From positions 372,001-436,000 of the forward strand of contig NZ_JBLEOY010000001.1 in the NCBI RefSeq assembly GCF_048541835.1: a DNA stretch of 64,000 nt, in the 5' to 3' direction. This document shows positions 16,519-25,529 of the stretch, piece by piece. The DNA comes from QIJE01 sp048541835 (lineage in GTDB: Bacteria; SZUA-79; Acidulodesulfobacterales; Acidulodesulfobacteraceae). Every line of letters begins with the position of its first letter. Positions within the stretch are counted from its first letter, which is position 1. A program made the position numbers and the translations under genes. The notes below the pieces were generated by a model. The model was given only the letters and a program-made list of their open reading frames with translations. It was not told the DNA's origin and ran no database searches.

Positions 16519-17739
16519 TCAACTGCTCCAAAACGAACCGGATTTGCCAGAGACGGCATCAGAATTCGCCTGGGTATCATTCTCCTGGGACCGGTGGTTC
16601 TCGAGTCCCGCAAATGAAGATACGTTTGAGTCCTTATCGGAGGAATTTACGCCGGATATTAACAATGCAAGGTCGTTGGGGGATGTGGATTCGGAGAGGG
16701 CATCTTTATAAGTTATCAAACCGGCTTTATAAAAATTATAAAGAGACTGATCAAACGTCTGCATTCCGTATTGAATATTGCCGCTTTTAATATAATCCCT
16801 TATGCTCGCTGTTTTATCCTCGTCGGCAATGCATTCCTTTATCATCTCCGTCCCTATCATTATTTCTACGGAAGGCAGTCTGCCGGTCTTATCCGCTTTA
16901 ACTATGAGCCTCTGCGATATTATTGCAGAAATCACGGAAGAAAGTTGTACCCTTATCTGCTTTTGTTGGTGAGGCGGAAAAACCGCAATGATTCTGTTGA
17001 CGGTCTCCTGAACGTCAAGGGTATGAAGCGTACTCATAACGAGATGACCTGTTTCCGCCGCTATCATTGCCGTCTCTATGGTTTCCAAGTCTCTCATTTC
17101 GCCGACGAGGATAACGTCCGGATCCTGCCTTAAGGCTTCCCTTAAACCGTGAGAAAAAGAATAAACGTCCATACCGAATTCACGCTGGTTTATCACGGCT
17201 TTTATATCTTTATGCAAATATTCTATGGGGTCTTCGATGGTGATAACGTTAACCGGCCTGGTATGATTTATATAATCTATCATAGATGCCAGCGTCGTAG
17301 ATTTTCCGCTTCCGGTTACGCCGGTCACTAAAATAAGCCCTCTTTTATGCAGCGATATAGATTTTATAATTTGAGGCAGATTCAGTGAATCAAACGGGGG
17401 TATTGTAAACGGTATATATCTCATCGCTATGCTTATAGAGTTTCTCTGTGAAAATATATTAACCCTGAATCTGCCGACACCTTCAAGGCTATATGCCAAG
17501 TCTACATCTCTATTTTCCTGAAATACCTTGAGCTGATGCTTATCCATCATGCTTCCGGCAACCTTTTCGATTATATCTTTCGAAAGTATCTTCAAATTTT
17601 CCTGCCTATAAATATCCCCGTCTATTCTGAAAATAGGATAAGAATTTACCTTGAGATGAATATCGGATGCATTCATATCCACGGCAGTCTTCAAAAGTAT
17701 TTCTATAAAAGACGGTCTTTCGACCGGTTGTCCCGCCAT
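16519..17739 (-). CDS. pilT: Twitching motility retraction ATPase PilT
   Basis: 406-residue hexameric secretion ATPase that powers type IV pilus retraction. Visible are SDIHLKVNSYPIFRIDGDIY, Walker A GVTGSGKSTT, the Asp box TIEDPIEYLH, Walker B region DPDVILVGEMRDLET and the AIRAGKT-like loop replaced by QTFDQSLYNFYKAGLIT further on. It is about 50 residues longer than standard PilT because of a Ser/Asp/Asn-rich tail after residue 355. Its position between recA and recX is unusual. Other pilus genes are at 43-48 kb and 50 kb. Confidence 0.93.
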   Translation of the reverse strand: MAGQPVERPSFIEILLKTAVDMNASDIHLKVNSYPIFRIDGDIYRQENLKILSKDIIEKVAGSMMDKHQLKVFQENRDVDLAYSLEGVGRFRVNIFSQRNSISIAMRYIPFTIPPFDSLNLPQIIKSISLHKRGLILVTGVTGSGKSTTLASMIDYINHTRPVNVITIEDPIEYLHKDIKAVINQREFGMDVYSFSHGLREALRQDPDVILVGEMRDLETIETAMIAAETGHLVMSTLHTLDVQETVNRIIAVFPPHQQKQIRVQLSSVISAIISQRLIVKADKTGRLPSVEIMIGTEMIKECIADEDKTASIRDYIKSGNIQYGMQTFDQSLYNFYKAGLITYKDALSESTSPNDLALLISGVNSSDKDSNVSSFAGLENHRSQENDTQANSDAVSGKSGSFWSS

Positions 17740-17789
17740 TATCTTATTCTACTCCTCTCCATTACATATTATTCGATGCTAAAACGTCG

Positions 17790-17804
17790 AGGCATTTTAT
17801 GCCT
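17790..17804 (-). terminator. Hairpin across the recA stop codon, possible attenuator
   Basis: Perfect 6-bp stem AGGCAT-TTT-ATGCCT that includes the recA TAA codon. On the minus strand a TTTT run follows 5 nt after the stem. It may weaken read-through from recA into pilT; it is too short to be sure. Confidence 0.35.
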
Positions 17805-18849
17805 TAAGATCAAATTTTCCTAAAATTTTAGAGTGTATCTCGTCCCGCAATGCCGTATTGTTTTTAAGAGTTTCCTTAGCCGCTTCGCGTCCCTGACCCA
17901 GCCTCTCCTTGCCGCAACTAAACCACGTTCCAGATTTCTCTATTATACCGTAATCCGTACCCAGATCGACTATATCCCCTTCCAACGATATCCCGCTGTC
18001 ATAAATTATGTCAAACTCGGTCCCTTTAAACGGAGGGGCTACTTTGTTCTTGACTATCCTGGCCTTGGTACGGGAACCGATTATTTCATCGCCTTTTTTA
18101 ATAGAGCCTACCCTCCTGATATCTATTCTAACGGAAGAATAAAATTTAAGGGCATTGCCTCCGGTAGTGGTTTCGGGGGAACCGAACATGACGCCTATCT
18201 TCATTCTAATCTGATTAATAAATATAACCGCCGTATTTGACTTATCTATAGCCGACGTAAGTTTTCTCAATGCCTGAGACATAAGTCTTGCCTGAAGCCC
18301 CATGTGTGTGTCTCCCATATCTCCTTCTATTTCCGCCCTCGGAACGAGAGCCGCAACCGAATCTATGGCTAAAACATCAAGAGAACCAGACCTCACAAGA
18401 GAGTCGGTAATCTCTAAGGCTTCTTCGCCGGTGCTCGGCTGAGAAACCAAAAGCTCGTCAACGTTCACGCCTATTTTTTTAGCGTAATTTAAATCTAAAG
18501 CATGCTCCGCATCGATAAAGGCCGCAATCCCTCCTTTTTTTTGAGCCTGAGCAATAATTTGAAGGGTAAGCGTGGTTTTGCCGGAAGACTCCGGACCGAA
18601 TATTTCTATAACCCTGCCCATAGGTACACCGCCTATGCCAAGCGCTATGTCTAACGAGAGCGAACCTGTGGGGATAGCCTGAATGTTTTTCATTACCGGT
18701 CTTCCGCCTAGCTTCATAACCGCTCCGACTCCAAACTGCTTTTCTATTTGGGCAATGGCGATGTCCAACGCCTTAATCTTTTGTTCCTGAACCGGTGCTT
18801 TGGTTTTAATTTCCTTATTTTCTTTGCTATTAGTCGATTTTAAAGACAT
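17797..18849 (-). CDS. recA: Recombinase RecA
   Basis: 350 residues, normal length. Walker [30 protein letters not shown], Walker [14 protein letters not shown], loop L1 [16 protein letters not shown] and L2 [25 protein letters not shown] (the L2 segment runs about residues 214-238) are intact. RecA forms filaments on single-stranded DNA for strand exchange and stimulates LexA cleavage. The upstream gap (18850-18990) has a TATAAT box and repeats that may be SOS sites. The pilT gene follows. Confidence 0.98.
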   Translation of the reverse strand: MSLKSTNSKENKEIKTKAPVQEQKIKALDIAIAQIEKQFGVGAVMKLGGRPVMKNIQAIPTGSLSLDIALGIGGVPMGRVIEIFGPESSGKTTLTLQIIAQAQKKGGIAAFIDAEHALDLNYAKKIGVNVDELLVSQPSTGEEALEITDSLVRSGSLDVLAIDSVAALVPRAEIEGDMGDTHMGLQARLMSQALRKLTSAIDKSNTAVIFINQIRMKIGVMFGSPETTTGGNALKFYSSVRIDIRRVGSIKKGDEIIGSRTKARIVKNKVAPPFKGTEFDIIYDSGISLEGDIVDLGTDYGIIEKSGTWFSCGKERLGQGREAAKETLKNNTALRDEIHSKILGKFDLKA

Positions 18850-18869
18850 TTTCGTTACCCCTATTCATT

Positions 18870-18883
18870 TGCTTAATTAAGCA
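18870..18883. promoter_or_regulatory. Perfect 14-bp palindrome in the recA leader
   Basis: TGCTTAATTAAGCA, a perfect palindrome 21 nt upstream of the recA ATG. It is downstream of the predicted transcription start (about 18935), so it would act as an operator road-block or in RNA as a small stem. It does not match the LexA boxes I know from E. coli, Geobacter or Myxococcus. Confidence 0.35.
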
Positions 18884-18910
18884 TATTTAAAAGTTATATC
18901 TCAAAAAAGA

Positions 18911-18957
18911 AATATTATCAAGTTAAATCCCTTAAAACTAAATTATAATATTATCAA
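18911..18957 (-). promoter_or_regulatory. recA -10 box with flanking 11-nt direct repeats
   Basis: A minus-strand TATAAT (18947-18942) has no good -35. The 11-mer TTGATAATATT occurs at 18957-18947 and again at 18921-18911, 36 bp apart, bracketing the predicted start near 18935. Both copies could bind the SOS repressor of this lineage, but the sequence is AT-rich and chance is possible. Confidence 0.35.
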
Positions 18958-18990
18958 TCGTCTTTTAAGGCTTATTATGTGATAACCCAC

Positions 18991-20226
18991 CTACAACATT
19001 CCGCTAAGAAGCCTGTATACCCAGAAAAGCGCCATTTTTGCAGTATAAGCCTTAATATCCATACGCGTACCGGAAAAGGCGTATTTCCTTACCTCTTTCA
19101 GCTTAGATCCGGAAAGGGCTATAAAAACCGTACCCACGGGATAATTATCGCTCGGGGTTTCCGGTCCCGCAAAACCGGTTACGGCAAGTCCGATATCGCA
19201 AGACGCTTTTTCTTTCACTGCCTCCGCCATCGACAACGCACATCTTTCGGAAACGGCTCCGTCTTTTTCTATAATAGCCTTATCTATTCCAAGAATATCC
19301 GTCTTCGCATAATCAGAATATACTACGTCGCCGTACATAAAATAATCTGACGCCCCCGGCAGATCGGTAAGTTTGTCGGAAATATACCCCCCGGTAAGCG
19401 ATTCTGCAACCGCAATCTTAACGCCGGTCTCCTTGAGGAGATAAGAACAAACGATATTGAGTTCGTCATCGTCGTAGCCGTAAAGGTAATCCTTAAAGAT
19501 TTTGCTGACTCCGTTATCTACCAATTTAATGTTTTCATTGAGTTTTTGAGTTGAAATTCCACTGACCGTTGTTGACAATATGAATTCCCCGTATGAAAAT
19601 TTATAATTAAAACCGCATTCATAATTTTTTTTAAGCTTTTCAAGGAGGTTCCCAAATTCTCTTTCTTTTAGGCCGAACAGCTTGTATTTTCTCAATCTTA
19701 CGGAATAATTAATCCCCATCTTCCCTAATACCTTTCCAAGTATATGATTTTTAAACATATTTACCGCATTTTTGGATTCAAGAGGCACGGCGGCAAAAAA
19801 TATGGGTTCGGTCAAATAAAAACCGGAAATACCGGAATTTTGATTCGGAATGATAAAGGAATTTTCTGGAAAATAACATATTTTTTCGCCATAGGGAGTC
19901 AATTCTTTCTTGCCGGATTCATGAACAAGCCTCATTAAATCTGCGGCATCTTTGTTTCTGACAAGCTCTTTCCCGAATATATCCGATGCCATATTCTGTG
20001 TAATGCATCCGCTTTCATTTATACCGCCGCACGTTATAACGAACGAATCCCCAGACGCCATATACGACATGACCTTATATATCCCGTCTTTCTGGTCTCT
20101 CGGCATAATGACGGCTTCTTTAAATCCGAGATTATAGTTTGAGAGAACGGCGGAAATATCCCTTATCACACTCCCTGCTTCCACGAAATTATTACCTTTT
20201 GCTATAACAAGTATCTTAATATCCAT
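18991..20226 (-). CDS. cinA: CinA family protein (NMN amidohydrolase / ADP-ribose pyrophosphatase type)
   Basis: 411 residues. The C-terminal CinA domain (about 255-405) is clear: IAVAESLTGGYISD, PGASDYFMYGDVVYSD and LAVTGFAGPET, the NMN deamidase/PncC part. The N-terminal MoCF-like domain (1-165) is divergent: FVITCGGINES aligns with the usual TGGLGPTxDD but lacks its final Asp pair, so the pyrophosphatase activity of COG1058 may be lost. It is located upstream of recA, as in many bacteria, and 22 nt after pgpA. Confidence 0.88.
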   Translation of the reverse strand: MDIKILVIAKGNNFVEAGSVIRDISAVLSNYNLGFKEAVIMPRDQKDGIYKVMSYMASGDSFVITCGGINESGCITQNMASDIFGKELVRNKDAADLMRLVHESGKKELTPYGEKICYFPENSFIIPNQNSGISGFYLTEPIFFAAVPLESKNAVNMFKNHILGKVLGKMGINYSVRLRKYKLFGLKEREFGNLLEKLKKNYECGFNYKFSYGEFILSTTVSGISTQKLNENIKLVDNGVSKIFKDYLYGYDDDELNIVCSYLLKETGVKIAVAESLTGGYISDKLTDLPGASDYFMYGDVVYSDYAKTDILGIDKAIIEKDGAVSERCALSMAEAVKEKASCDIGLAVTGFAGPETPSDNYPVGTVFIALSGSKLKEVRKYAFSGTRMDIKAYTAKMALFWVYRLLSGML

Positions 20227-20248
20227 AAATTTTATAAGCCTTTTATAT

Positions 20249-20734
20249 TTATATATGCGCCGTTAAAGTAATTATAAATCTTAAAACAACGATAGAGAAA
20301 AGAGCTGCAACGACATCGTCAAGCATAACCCCTAATCCCCCTTCTACGTTTTTGTCTATATATCTAACAGGAAATGGCTTCAATATGTCGAAAAACCTGA
20401 ACAATATGAAGCCGTAAACTGCATAAAGAATTGAAAACGGAAACCCCAGAACCCCTATCATGACCGTAAGATATCCTACTGTTTCGTCTATTACTATGAA
20501 GGAAGGGTCTTTCATTCCGGATATTTTCTCCGCGCCGGACGAAAAATAAACCCCCATAATAAATGTAAACACGCATAATGCAATATAATAATAGGGATTT
20601 AAAAATCTCAATATCGATATGTATAACAAAAAAGCCGCTACTGAACCTGCCGTCCCCGGAGCATAAGGGAAAAACCCCGTATAAAAAAACGAAGAGATAA
20701 ATATAGAAATATTAAAACCCTTTTGCTTTGCCAT
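20249..20734 (-). CDS. pgpA: Phosphatidylglycerophosphatase A
   Basis: 161 residues with three or four membrane helices. It dephosphorylates phosphatidylglycerol phosphate in the inner membrane. Conserved segments are FPYAPGTAGSVAAFLLY at the N-terminus, DPSFIVIDETVGYL and the C-terminal GLGVMLDDVVAALFS with the metal-binding Asp pair. A pgpA-cinA-recA order is common in proteobacteria. Confidence 0.93.
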   Translation of the reverse strand: MAKQKGFNISIFISSFFYTGFFPYAPGTAGSVAAFLLYISILRFLNPYYYIALCVFTFIMGVYFSSGAEKISGMKDPSFIVIDETVGYLTVMIGVLGFPFSILYAVYGFILFRFFDILKPFPVRYIDKNVEGGLGVMLDDVVAALFSIVVLRFIITLTAHI

Positions 20735-20752
20735 ATTTCGATTTCATCCCAA

Positions 20753-20766
20753 CCCGCGCGAGCGGG
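20753..20766. repeat. GC-rich REP-like hairpin between rodA and pgpA
   Basis: CCCGC-GCGA-GCGGG, a 5-bp GC stem with a 4-nt loop, in an otherwise AT-rich gap of 74 nt. The surrounding sequence resembles the widespread bacterial REP type CATTCCCGC-GCGA-GCGGGAAT. No second copy is evident in the window. It could also slow transcription between rodA and pgpA; no T-run follows. Confidence 0.4.
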
Positions 20767-20808
20767 CATTCCGTAATTATTGCGTTAAATAATTATCATA
20801 TTTATCCG

Positions 20809-21921
20809 CTAAGATTGAAACTTGTACCTTCTCATAGCAATATTAAGCAGTATAGCTACGGCGGACATATCTACTAACAAAGACGTTCCTCCATAACTGA
20901 AAAAAGGAAGCGGTACACCGACGACGGGCAGCAACCCCACGGTCATAAACATATTGACTATCGTATGAAACGTGATTATACTGAGGGCACCCCCGCCGAG
21001 CAGAAACCCCTGTAATTTTTTTGTTCTGTAAACGATATTATATCCTCTCACTATGAGTATAAAATATAATCCGATAAGAATCAACCCGCCCAGAAAGCCA
21101 AATTGCTGCATAAACGTAGAGAAGATGAAATCAGTATGTTTAGCCGGCAAAAAATTAAGGGTACTCTGGGAGCCTTTTCCAAATCCGTTTCCGAAAAACC
21201 TGCCCGCTCCAACTGCAATCTCTGATTGCATCATATTATAACCCGCTCCGAGATAATCTTTTGCGGGATGTAAAAATATAAGTATTCTGCTTTTCTGATA
21301 AGGCTTCAGCCTAAACCACAAGAGCGGCCCCGCAAACAGGGCGATTCCGGTCAAAATCATCATAGCGTTTCTTTTAATACCGGCAATAAAAACTATCGTA
21401 ATGCCTATAAAAAATACTATCAAAGCCGTTCCCAAATCCGGTTCCTTCGCTATCAAAATCACTGGCAGAATAATCATTACAAACGGAATCAATAGTTCTT
21501 TTATGGAATAGCTGTTTTTATCCTTACGAAAAGTGAAATACCTGACAAGGGCTAATATCAACGCTATTTTCATAAATTCTGAAGGTTGAAACGAAAACAT
21601 TCCGAAGGAAATCCATCTTGATGCTCCGTGTGCAATTTTGCCTTCTAACAGTACGGCTATAATCAGTATAAAAATAAAACCATATATATAATAGGCTATT
21701 TCTATAAATATGTTGTAATCTATGGTAATAATAATAAACATTACGATAAATGCTATTAAAAACCATATGATCTGTTTTACGATGTAGGGGTCAAAAAAAT
21801 CTTTGTGATTTATGCTTAACGAGCCGTAAAGATTTGCGATGCCTATAACAAAAATCAAAATAACAGTGAAAAACATTACGAAATCAAAATTTTTTGCATA
21901 TTTATTATTTAATATTCTCAT
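20809..21921 (-). CDS. rodA: Rod-shape SEDS peptidoglycan polymerase RodA
   Basis: 370 residues with about ten membrane helices. SEDS-family motifs include WISFGMFSFQPSEFMKIAL, KEPDLGTALIVF, the loop GAGRFFGNGFGKGSQSTLNFLPAKHTDFIFS (spread over about residues 235-265) and GVPLPFFSYGGTSLL near the C-terminus. RodA polymerises glycan strands during elongation with PBP2 as its transpeptidase partner, which is encoded immediately upstream (32-nt gap). Confidence 0.96.
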   Translation of the reverse strand: MRILNNKYAKNFDFVMFFTVILIFVIGIANLYGSLSINHKDFFDPYIVKQIIWFLIAFIVMFIIITIDYNIFIEIAYYIYGFIFILIIAVLLEGKIAHGASRWISFGMFSFQPSEFMKIALILALVRYFTFRKDKNSYSIKELLIPFVMIILPVILIAKEPDLGTALIVFFIGITIVFIAGIKRNAMMILTGIALFAGPLLWFRLKPYQKSRILIFLHPAKDYLGAGYNMMQSEIAVGAGRFFGNGFGKGSQSTLNFLPAKHTDFIFSTFMQQFGFLGGLILIGLYFILIVRGYNIVYRTKKLQGFLLGGGALSIITFHTIVNMFMTVGLLPVVGVPLPFFSYGGTSLLVDMSAVAILLNIAMRRYKFQS

Positions 21922-21952
21922 ATATATCCTTTCTTAAATCCACCTGTATATT

Positions 21953-23860
21953 CTAAAAAGCACTATAAACAAAATTCGGCAGTTTGCTTTTACCTGCTTT
22001 CTTGTTTTTCGTTTTACCGTTAGCCGCCGGTTTCCATAAACCCTTTTGTTCTAAATATTTCTCCACTATTTTTTTAGCTATAACCGCGGCGTTCACCCCG
22101 AGTAATTTTGCGTGCATATCTAATACCACCACGGCAATCTTTGGATTTTTTAAAGGAGCAAATCCTACAAACCATGCATTATCCCTGTATTTTCTGAGTA
22201 TATGTTTTATATCGTAAATAGAGTATGTTTTAGATGTAATCTGAGCCGTTCCCGTTTTTCCGCAAAAAGTTATACCGTTTATTTTGCCGTTAAAAGCCGT
22301 CCCGTAATCTTTGTTTACCACATCGCAAAGACCTTTTTTAACCGCATCTAAATAGCTTTTTTTAATGCCTATATGCTTTATGAGCATGGGCATTATTTCT
22401 TTTAATACCTTTCCGTTCCAGGATACGATTTTTCTTACGATAAAGGGTCTGTAAAGACTGCCTCCGTTAGCAATAGCGCTGTACGCCATCACAAGTTGTA
22501 AGGGAGAAACGAGGACGTAGCTTTGCCCTATAATTGCCGAAAGCGTAGAGCCCTTATACCAGCGCCTGTGGTACCTCTCGTAAACAAGCTTTTTTGTGGG
22601 TATAAAACCGGGATTCTCATCCGGCAGGTCTATTCCGGTTTTTTCTCCAAACCCGAGCTTATGCGCATAATCCGCCAGTTCATCTATATCTATTTTAACG
22701 CCGAGAGGATAAAAATACGTATCTACGGATTCCGCTAAAGCCCTATATAAATCTATTTTAGAGTGCTGATTGGGATTCCAGTTGTAAAAAACGGCGTTGC
22801 CTAATTTAAAAACCGGTCCGGCATAAATTTTTTCTTTCGGAGTGATTAAATGCAAAGATAGCGCCGCTAAAGCGCCTGCGATCTTAAAAGTGGAGCCGGG
22901 CGCCAAGGCATTTTGTATCGCCTTGTCTTCTAACGGATGTTCATTGTTATGAATAATTTTATACCATTGCCTTTCGCTGATACCTTCGGAAAAATAAAAG
23001 GGATTAAAAGACGGAGTAGATACCATAGCAAGAATCCTTCCGTTTTGCGGGTTAACGGCAATCAGTGCGCCTTCTCTTTTTTTCATAAGCTTATAGGCAA
23101 GTTTCTCTAAGGAAAAATCCAGTGTAGTATACAAGTTTGCACCCATCGTGGGTTTTTTGACGACTATATTGCCTATAGGTTCGCCTTCGGAATTAACAAT
23201 TACCCTTTTTCCACCATCCTTTCCGTGCAAATACTTTTGATAGTAATATTCTATGCCCGTTTCTCCGATGATATCGGAGGAATTAAGGTAACCATACTTT
23301 TTATTTTCAAACTGCTTTCGGGAGACCGGACCAACATAGCCGAAAATCTGAGCACCCATTTTTTTGTACGGATAATGTCTTATGGGAATAATATCTATAA
23401 AAAACCCTTTTAAAAACAATTTATTGGCTTCAAACTCGGATAATTTTTTAACGGAGATATTTCGCATTAGGATAATAGGTTCGTAGGGGGGTAAAAATTC
23501 CTTCTTTTCAGCCTTTGCCAAAAGTTTTTTATAACTTTTATTCATCAAACCGGCAAGAAATTTGAGTTCCGTTTGTAAATTTTTTACTCTCGATACGGTA
23601 AAGGCGATATTGAAAGAAGATTCGTTATCCAAGAATATTTTTCCGCTATTCGATAATATATCTCCGCGCGGCGCCGTGAGATATATTATCCGCGTAGCAT
23701 TGTCTTTCGCTAATTTATAATAATAATTGCCCCTTAAAATCTGTAAATAAAAAAGCCTGAGAATCAGGATAAAAAACAGTATAGCGACAATTGCCATCAA
23801 TAAATTAATCCTGTTTTGCTGTCCCCTCAATATCCTATTTTCATTATATAAAGATGACAT
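21953..23860 (-). CDS. mrdA: Penicillin-binding protein 2, elongation transpeptidase
   Basis: 635 residues: one N-terminal membrane anchor (about 20-40), a dimerisation domain starting TAPRGDILSN, and the class B transpeptidase domain with catalytic SxxK in APGSTFKIAGA, the SxD motif in ESVDTYFY and KTG in FCGKTGTAQ. It cross-links new peptidoglycan for rod growth with RodA. The ATG at 23860 overlaps the suhB stop (TGATG); the in-frame GTG at 23863 is an alternative one codon longer. Confidence 0.96.
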   Translation of the reverse strand: MSSLYNENRILRGQQNRINLLMAIVAILFFILILRLFYLQILRGNYYYKLAKDNATRIIYLTAPRGDILSNSGKIFLDNESSFNIAFTVSRVKNLQTELKFLAGLMNKSYKKLLAKAEKKEFLPPYEPIILMRNISVKKLSEFEANKLFLKGFFIDIIPIRHYPYKKMGAQIFGYVGPVSRKQFENKKYGYLNSSDIIGETGIEYYYQKYLHGKDGGKRVIVNSEGEPIGNIVVKKPTMGANLYTTLDFSLEKLAYKLMKKREGALIAVNPQNGRILAMVSTPSFNPFYFSEGISERQWYKIIHNNEHPLEDKAIQNALAPGSTFKIAGALAALSLHLITPKEKIYAGPVFKLGNAVFYNWNPNQHSKIDLYRALAESVDTYFYPLGVKIDIDELADYAHKLGFGEKTGIDLPDENPGFIPTKKLVYERYHRRWYKGSTLSAIIGQSYVLVSPLQLVMAYSAIANGGSLYRPFIVRKIVSWNGKVLKEIMPMLIKHIGIKKSYLDAVKKGLCDVVNKDYGTAFNGKINGITFCGKTGTAQITSKTYSIYDIKHILRKYRDNAWFVGFAPLKNPKIAVVVLDMHAKLLGVNAAVIAKKIVEKYLEQKGLWKPAANGKTKNKKAGKSKLPNFVYSAF

Positions 23861-24675
23861 CACTGATTTCTATCTATGCATAAAATTCTCGATAGCTCGT
23901 CGTGAATAAGACCATTGGAAGCCAATATTCTTCTGTTATAAATGTCTAAAGGCATTTTGCAAAAATCGGTAACCTCCCCTCCGGCCTCTTTAATCATCAA
24001 GCTTCCGAAGGCCATATCCCACGAATTTAGATTTAGCTCCCAGTATCCGTCAAGAAAGCCGGATGCGGTATAGCACAAATCTAAGACGGCAGAGCCCAAC
24101 CGCCTTATGCCCCTTACATTTATTGAGATATCCCTAAAATGATCGAAATTATCATCCGGATTACTTTTTTTATCGTATGGAAAGCCGGTGGCCAGCAAGC
24201 TTCTTTCAAATATAGTTGTCTTAGAAACATGGACTCTCTTACCGTTAAAATATGCCCCTCCGCCCTCGGTAGCAAAAAACAACTCTTCCGAAATGGGATT
24301 GTATGCGCAACCCATCACTATAGCAGAATTTACCTCAAGCGCTGCCGAAAAACAAAAAATGGGAATACCGTGGGCATAATTGGTCGTTCCGTCTAAAGGG
24401 TCTATTATCCATTTGAACTTAGACCCTTTACTGATATTAAGACCATCTTCCTCCGCAAGAATAGAGTGATCGGGAAACGCCTTTTTAAGGGCGTTAACAG
24501 CATAACCCTGAGAAGCGACATCTACCTCCGTAACAATATCGACAATGCCTTTATACTTAACGAAATGAGATTTTCTGAATGATTTAGACATAATTTTGCC
24601 GCAATCTTTAGCGAGAGCTATTGCAAAATCGAGATAATTTTGTAAATCCTGATTGTCAAAACCTCTATCGTTCAT
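23860..24675 (-). CDS. suhB: Inositol monophosphatase family protein SuhB
   Basis: 271 residues of the Mg/Li-sensitive phosphatase family. Metal ligands are in LAEEDGL and IDPLDGTTNYAHGIP, and WDMAFGSLMIKEAGGEVTDF is the C-terminal motif. In proteobacteria SuhB also assists transcription antitermination of rRNA. It is located between the larE-like gene and mrdA within the cell-shape run; the link to wall synthesis is positional only. Confidence 0.93.
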   Translation of the reverse strand: MNDRGFDNQDLQNYLDFAIALAKDCGKIMSKSFRKSHFVKYKGIVDIVTEVDVASQGYAVNALKKAFPDHSILAEEDGLNISKGSKFKWIIDPLDGTTNYAHGIPIFCFSAALEVNSAIVMGCAYNPISEELFFATEGGGAYFNGKRVHVSKTTIFERSLLATGFPYDKKSNPDDNFDHFRDISINVRGIRRLGSAVLDLCYTASGFLDGYWELNLNSWDMAFGSLMIKEAGGEVTDFCKMPLDIYNRRILASNGLIHDELSRILCIDRNQ

Positions 24676-24737
24676 TAGCCGTCAATTAATTTTGATGTTG
24701 ACTTAATTCTGCATCAATATTTCAGAACACGAGCAAC

Positions 24738-25517
24738 TCAAATTTGCACCAAATCCACTGCCGCATACTTAAAACCTATATTTTTCATTTCTTTAATAAT
24801 TTCATCTCTGAAAACGGGGTTTGCAAAAGACATGGCAAAATATTCATCCGCTTCTATTTTTGCAAGCTCTCCGTAATGATAAACGCGGCAGTCTTTAACA
24901 CCCATTTTTTCTAAAAAATCCTCCGCATCTTCCACCATCCTAATCTTGTCTCTAGTAATTATACTGCCTGCGGGAATTCTCTCGGACATGCAAACGGCAT
25001 GCAATTTTCCGTCGATATTTACATCGTAAAGCCCTGCCGCCTGAGATATATCTTTTTTTGAAAAATACAACTCCCTTAACGGTGAATATACGTTAAATTC
25101 TTTCTCCGCAAATAATTCCGGTCTGTCGCTGTCAAAAATATTCTCCGCATCAGATCCGGTTAGTATGAGATACGATTTCGGAATATATGACAACATAGTT
25201 TTAAATAACAAAATTTTACAAAAATAACACCTCATCCTATCATTTACGATATAGGATTCTTCCATAAATTCGTTAGTTTTAGCCGATATATGCTTTACGT
25301 TCAGTTTTTTCGTCCATGCCCCGCAAAATTCAAGGTTTTTTCTATACACGGAAAATGAATTGCCGGTAAAAGCGACAACGTTTTCTTCGCCGAGTATTTT
25401 TTTGGCAAAATAAAGCAAAAAGGCCGAATTTAACCCACCGTTAAAAGCTATTGCAACCTTTTTATAGTTTTTTACCGTCTTTTCAAGTTCATTTAATTTA
25501 TGCTCTACCGTTTTCAT
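24738..25517 (-). CDS. larE: LarE-like PP-loop sulfur transferase with altered ATP motif
   Basis: 259 residues of the LarE family, which activates pyridinium-dicarboxylate mononucleotide with ATP and donates sulfur from its own Cys to build the nickel-pincer cofactor. Family marks are RCYFCK (C97, C100), the SPLREL segment and AVCMSERIPAG, where C176 matches the sacrificial cysteine of Lactobacillus LarE. The PP-loop, usually SGGVDS, reads NGGLNS (26-31), so both the Ser and the Asp are Asn. No larA, larB or larC is in the window. It is 13 nt downstream of the PpiD-like gene. A different sulfur-transfer or adenylation role is possible. Confidence 0.8.
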   Translation of the reverse strand: MKTVEHKLNELEKTVKNYKKVAIAFNGGLNSAFLLYFAKKILGEENVVAFTGNSFSVYRKNLEFCGAWTKKLNVKHISAKTNEFMEESYIVNDRMRCYFCKILLFKTMLSYIPKSYLILTGSDAENIFDSDRPELFAEKEFNVYSPLRELYFSKKDISQAAGLYDVNIDGKLHAVCMSERIPAGSIITRDKIRMVEDAEDFLEKMGVKDCRVYHYGELAKIEADEYFAMSFANPVFRDEIIKEMKNIGFKYAAVDLVQI

Positions 25518-25529
25518 AAATTAATATCG

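Noticed and set aside
16518..16613. Long N-terminal extension of recX
   Set aside because: It lies inside pilT, lacks conservation with RecX and the TTG at 16517 has a well-spaced ribosome binding site.
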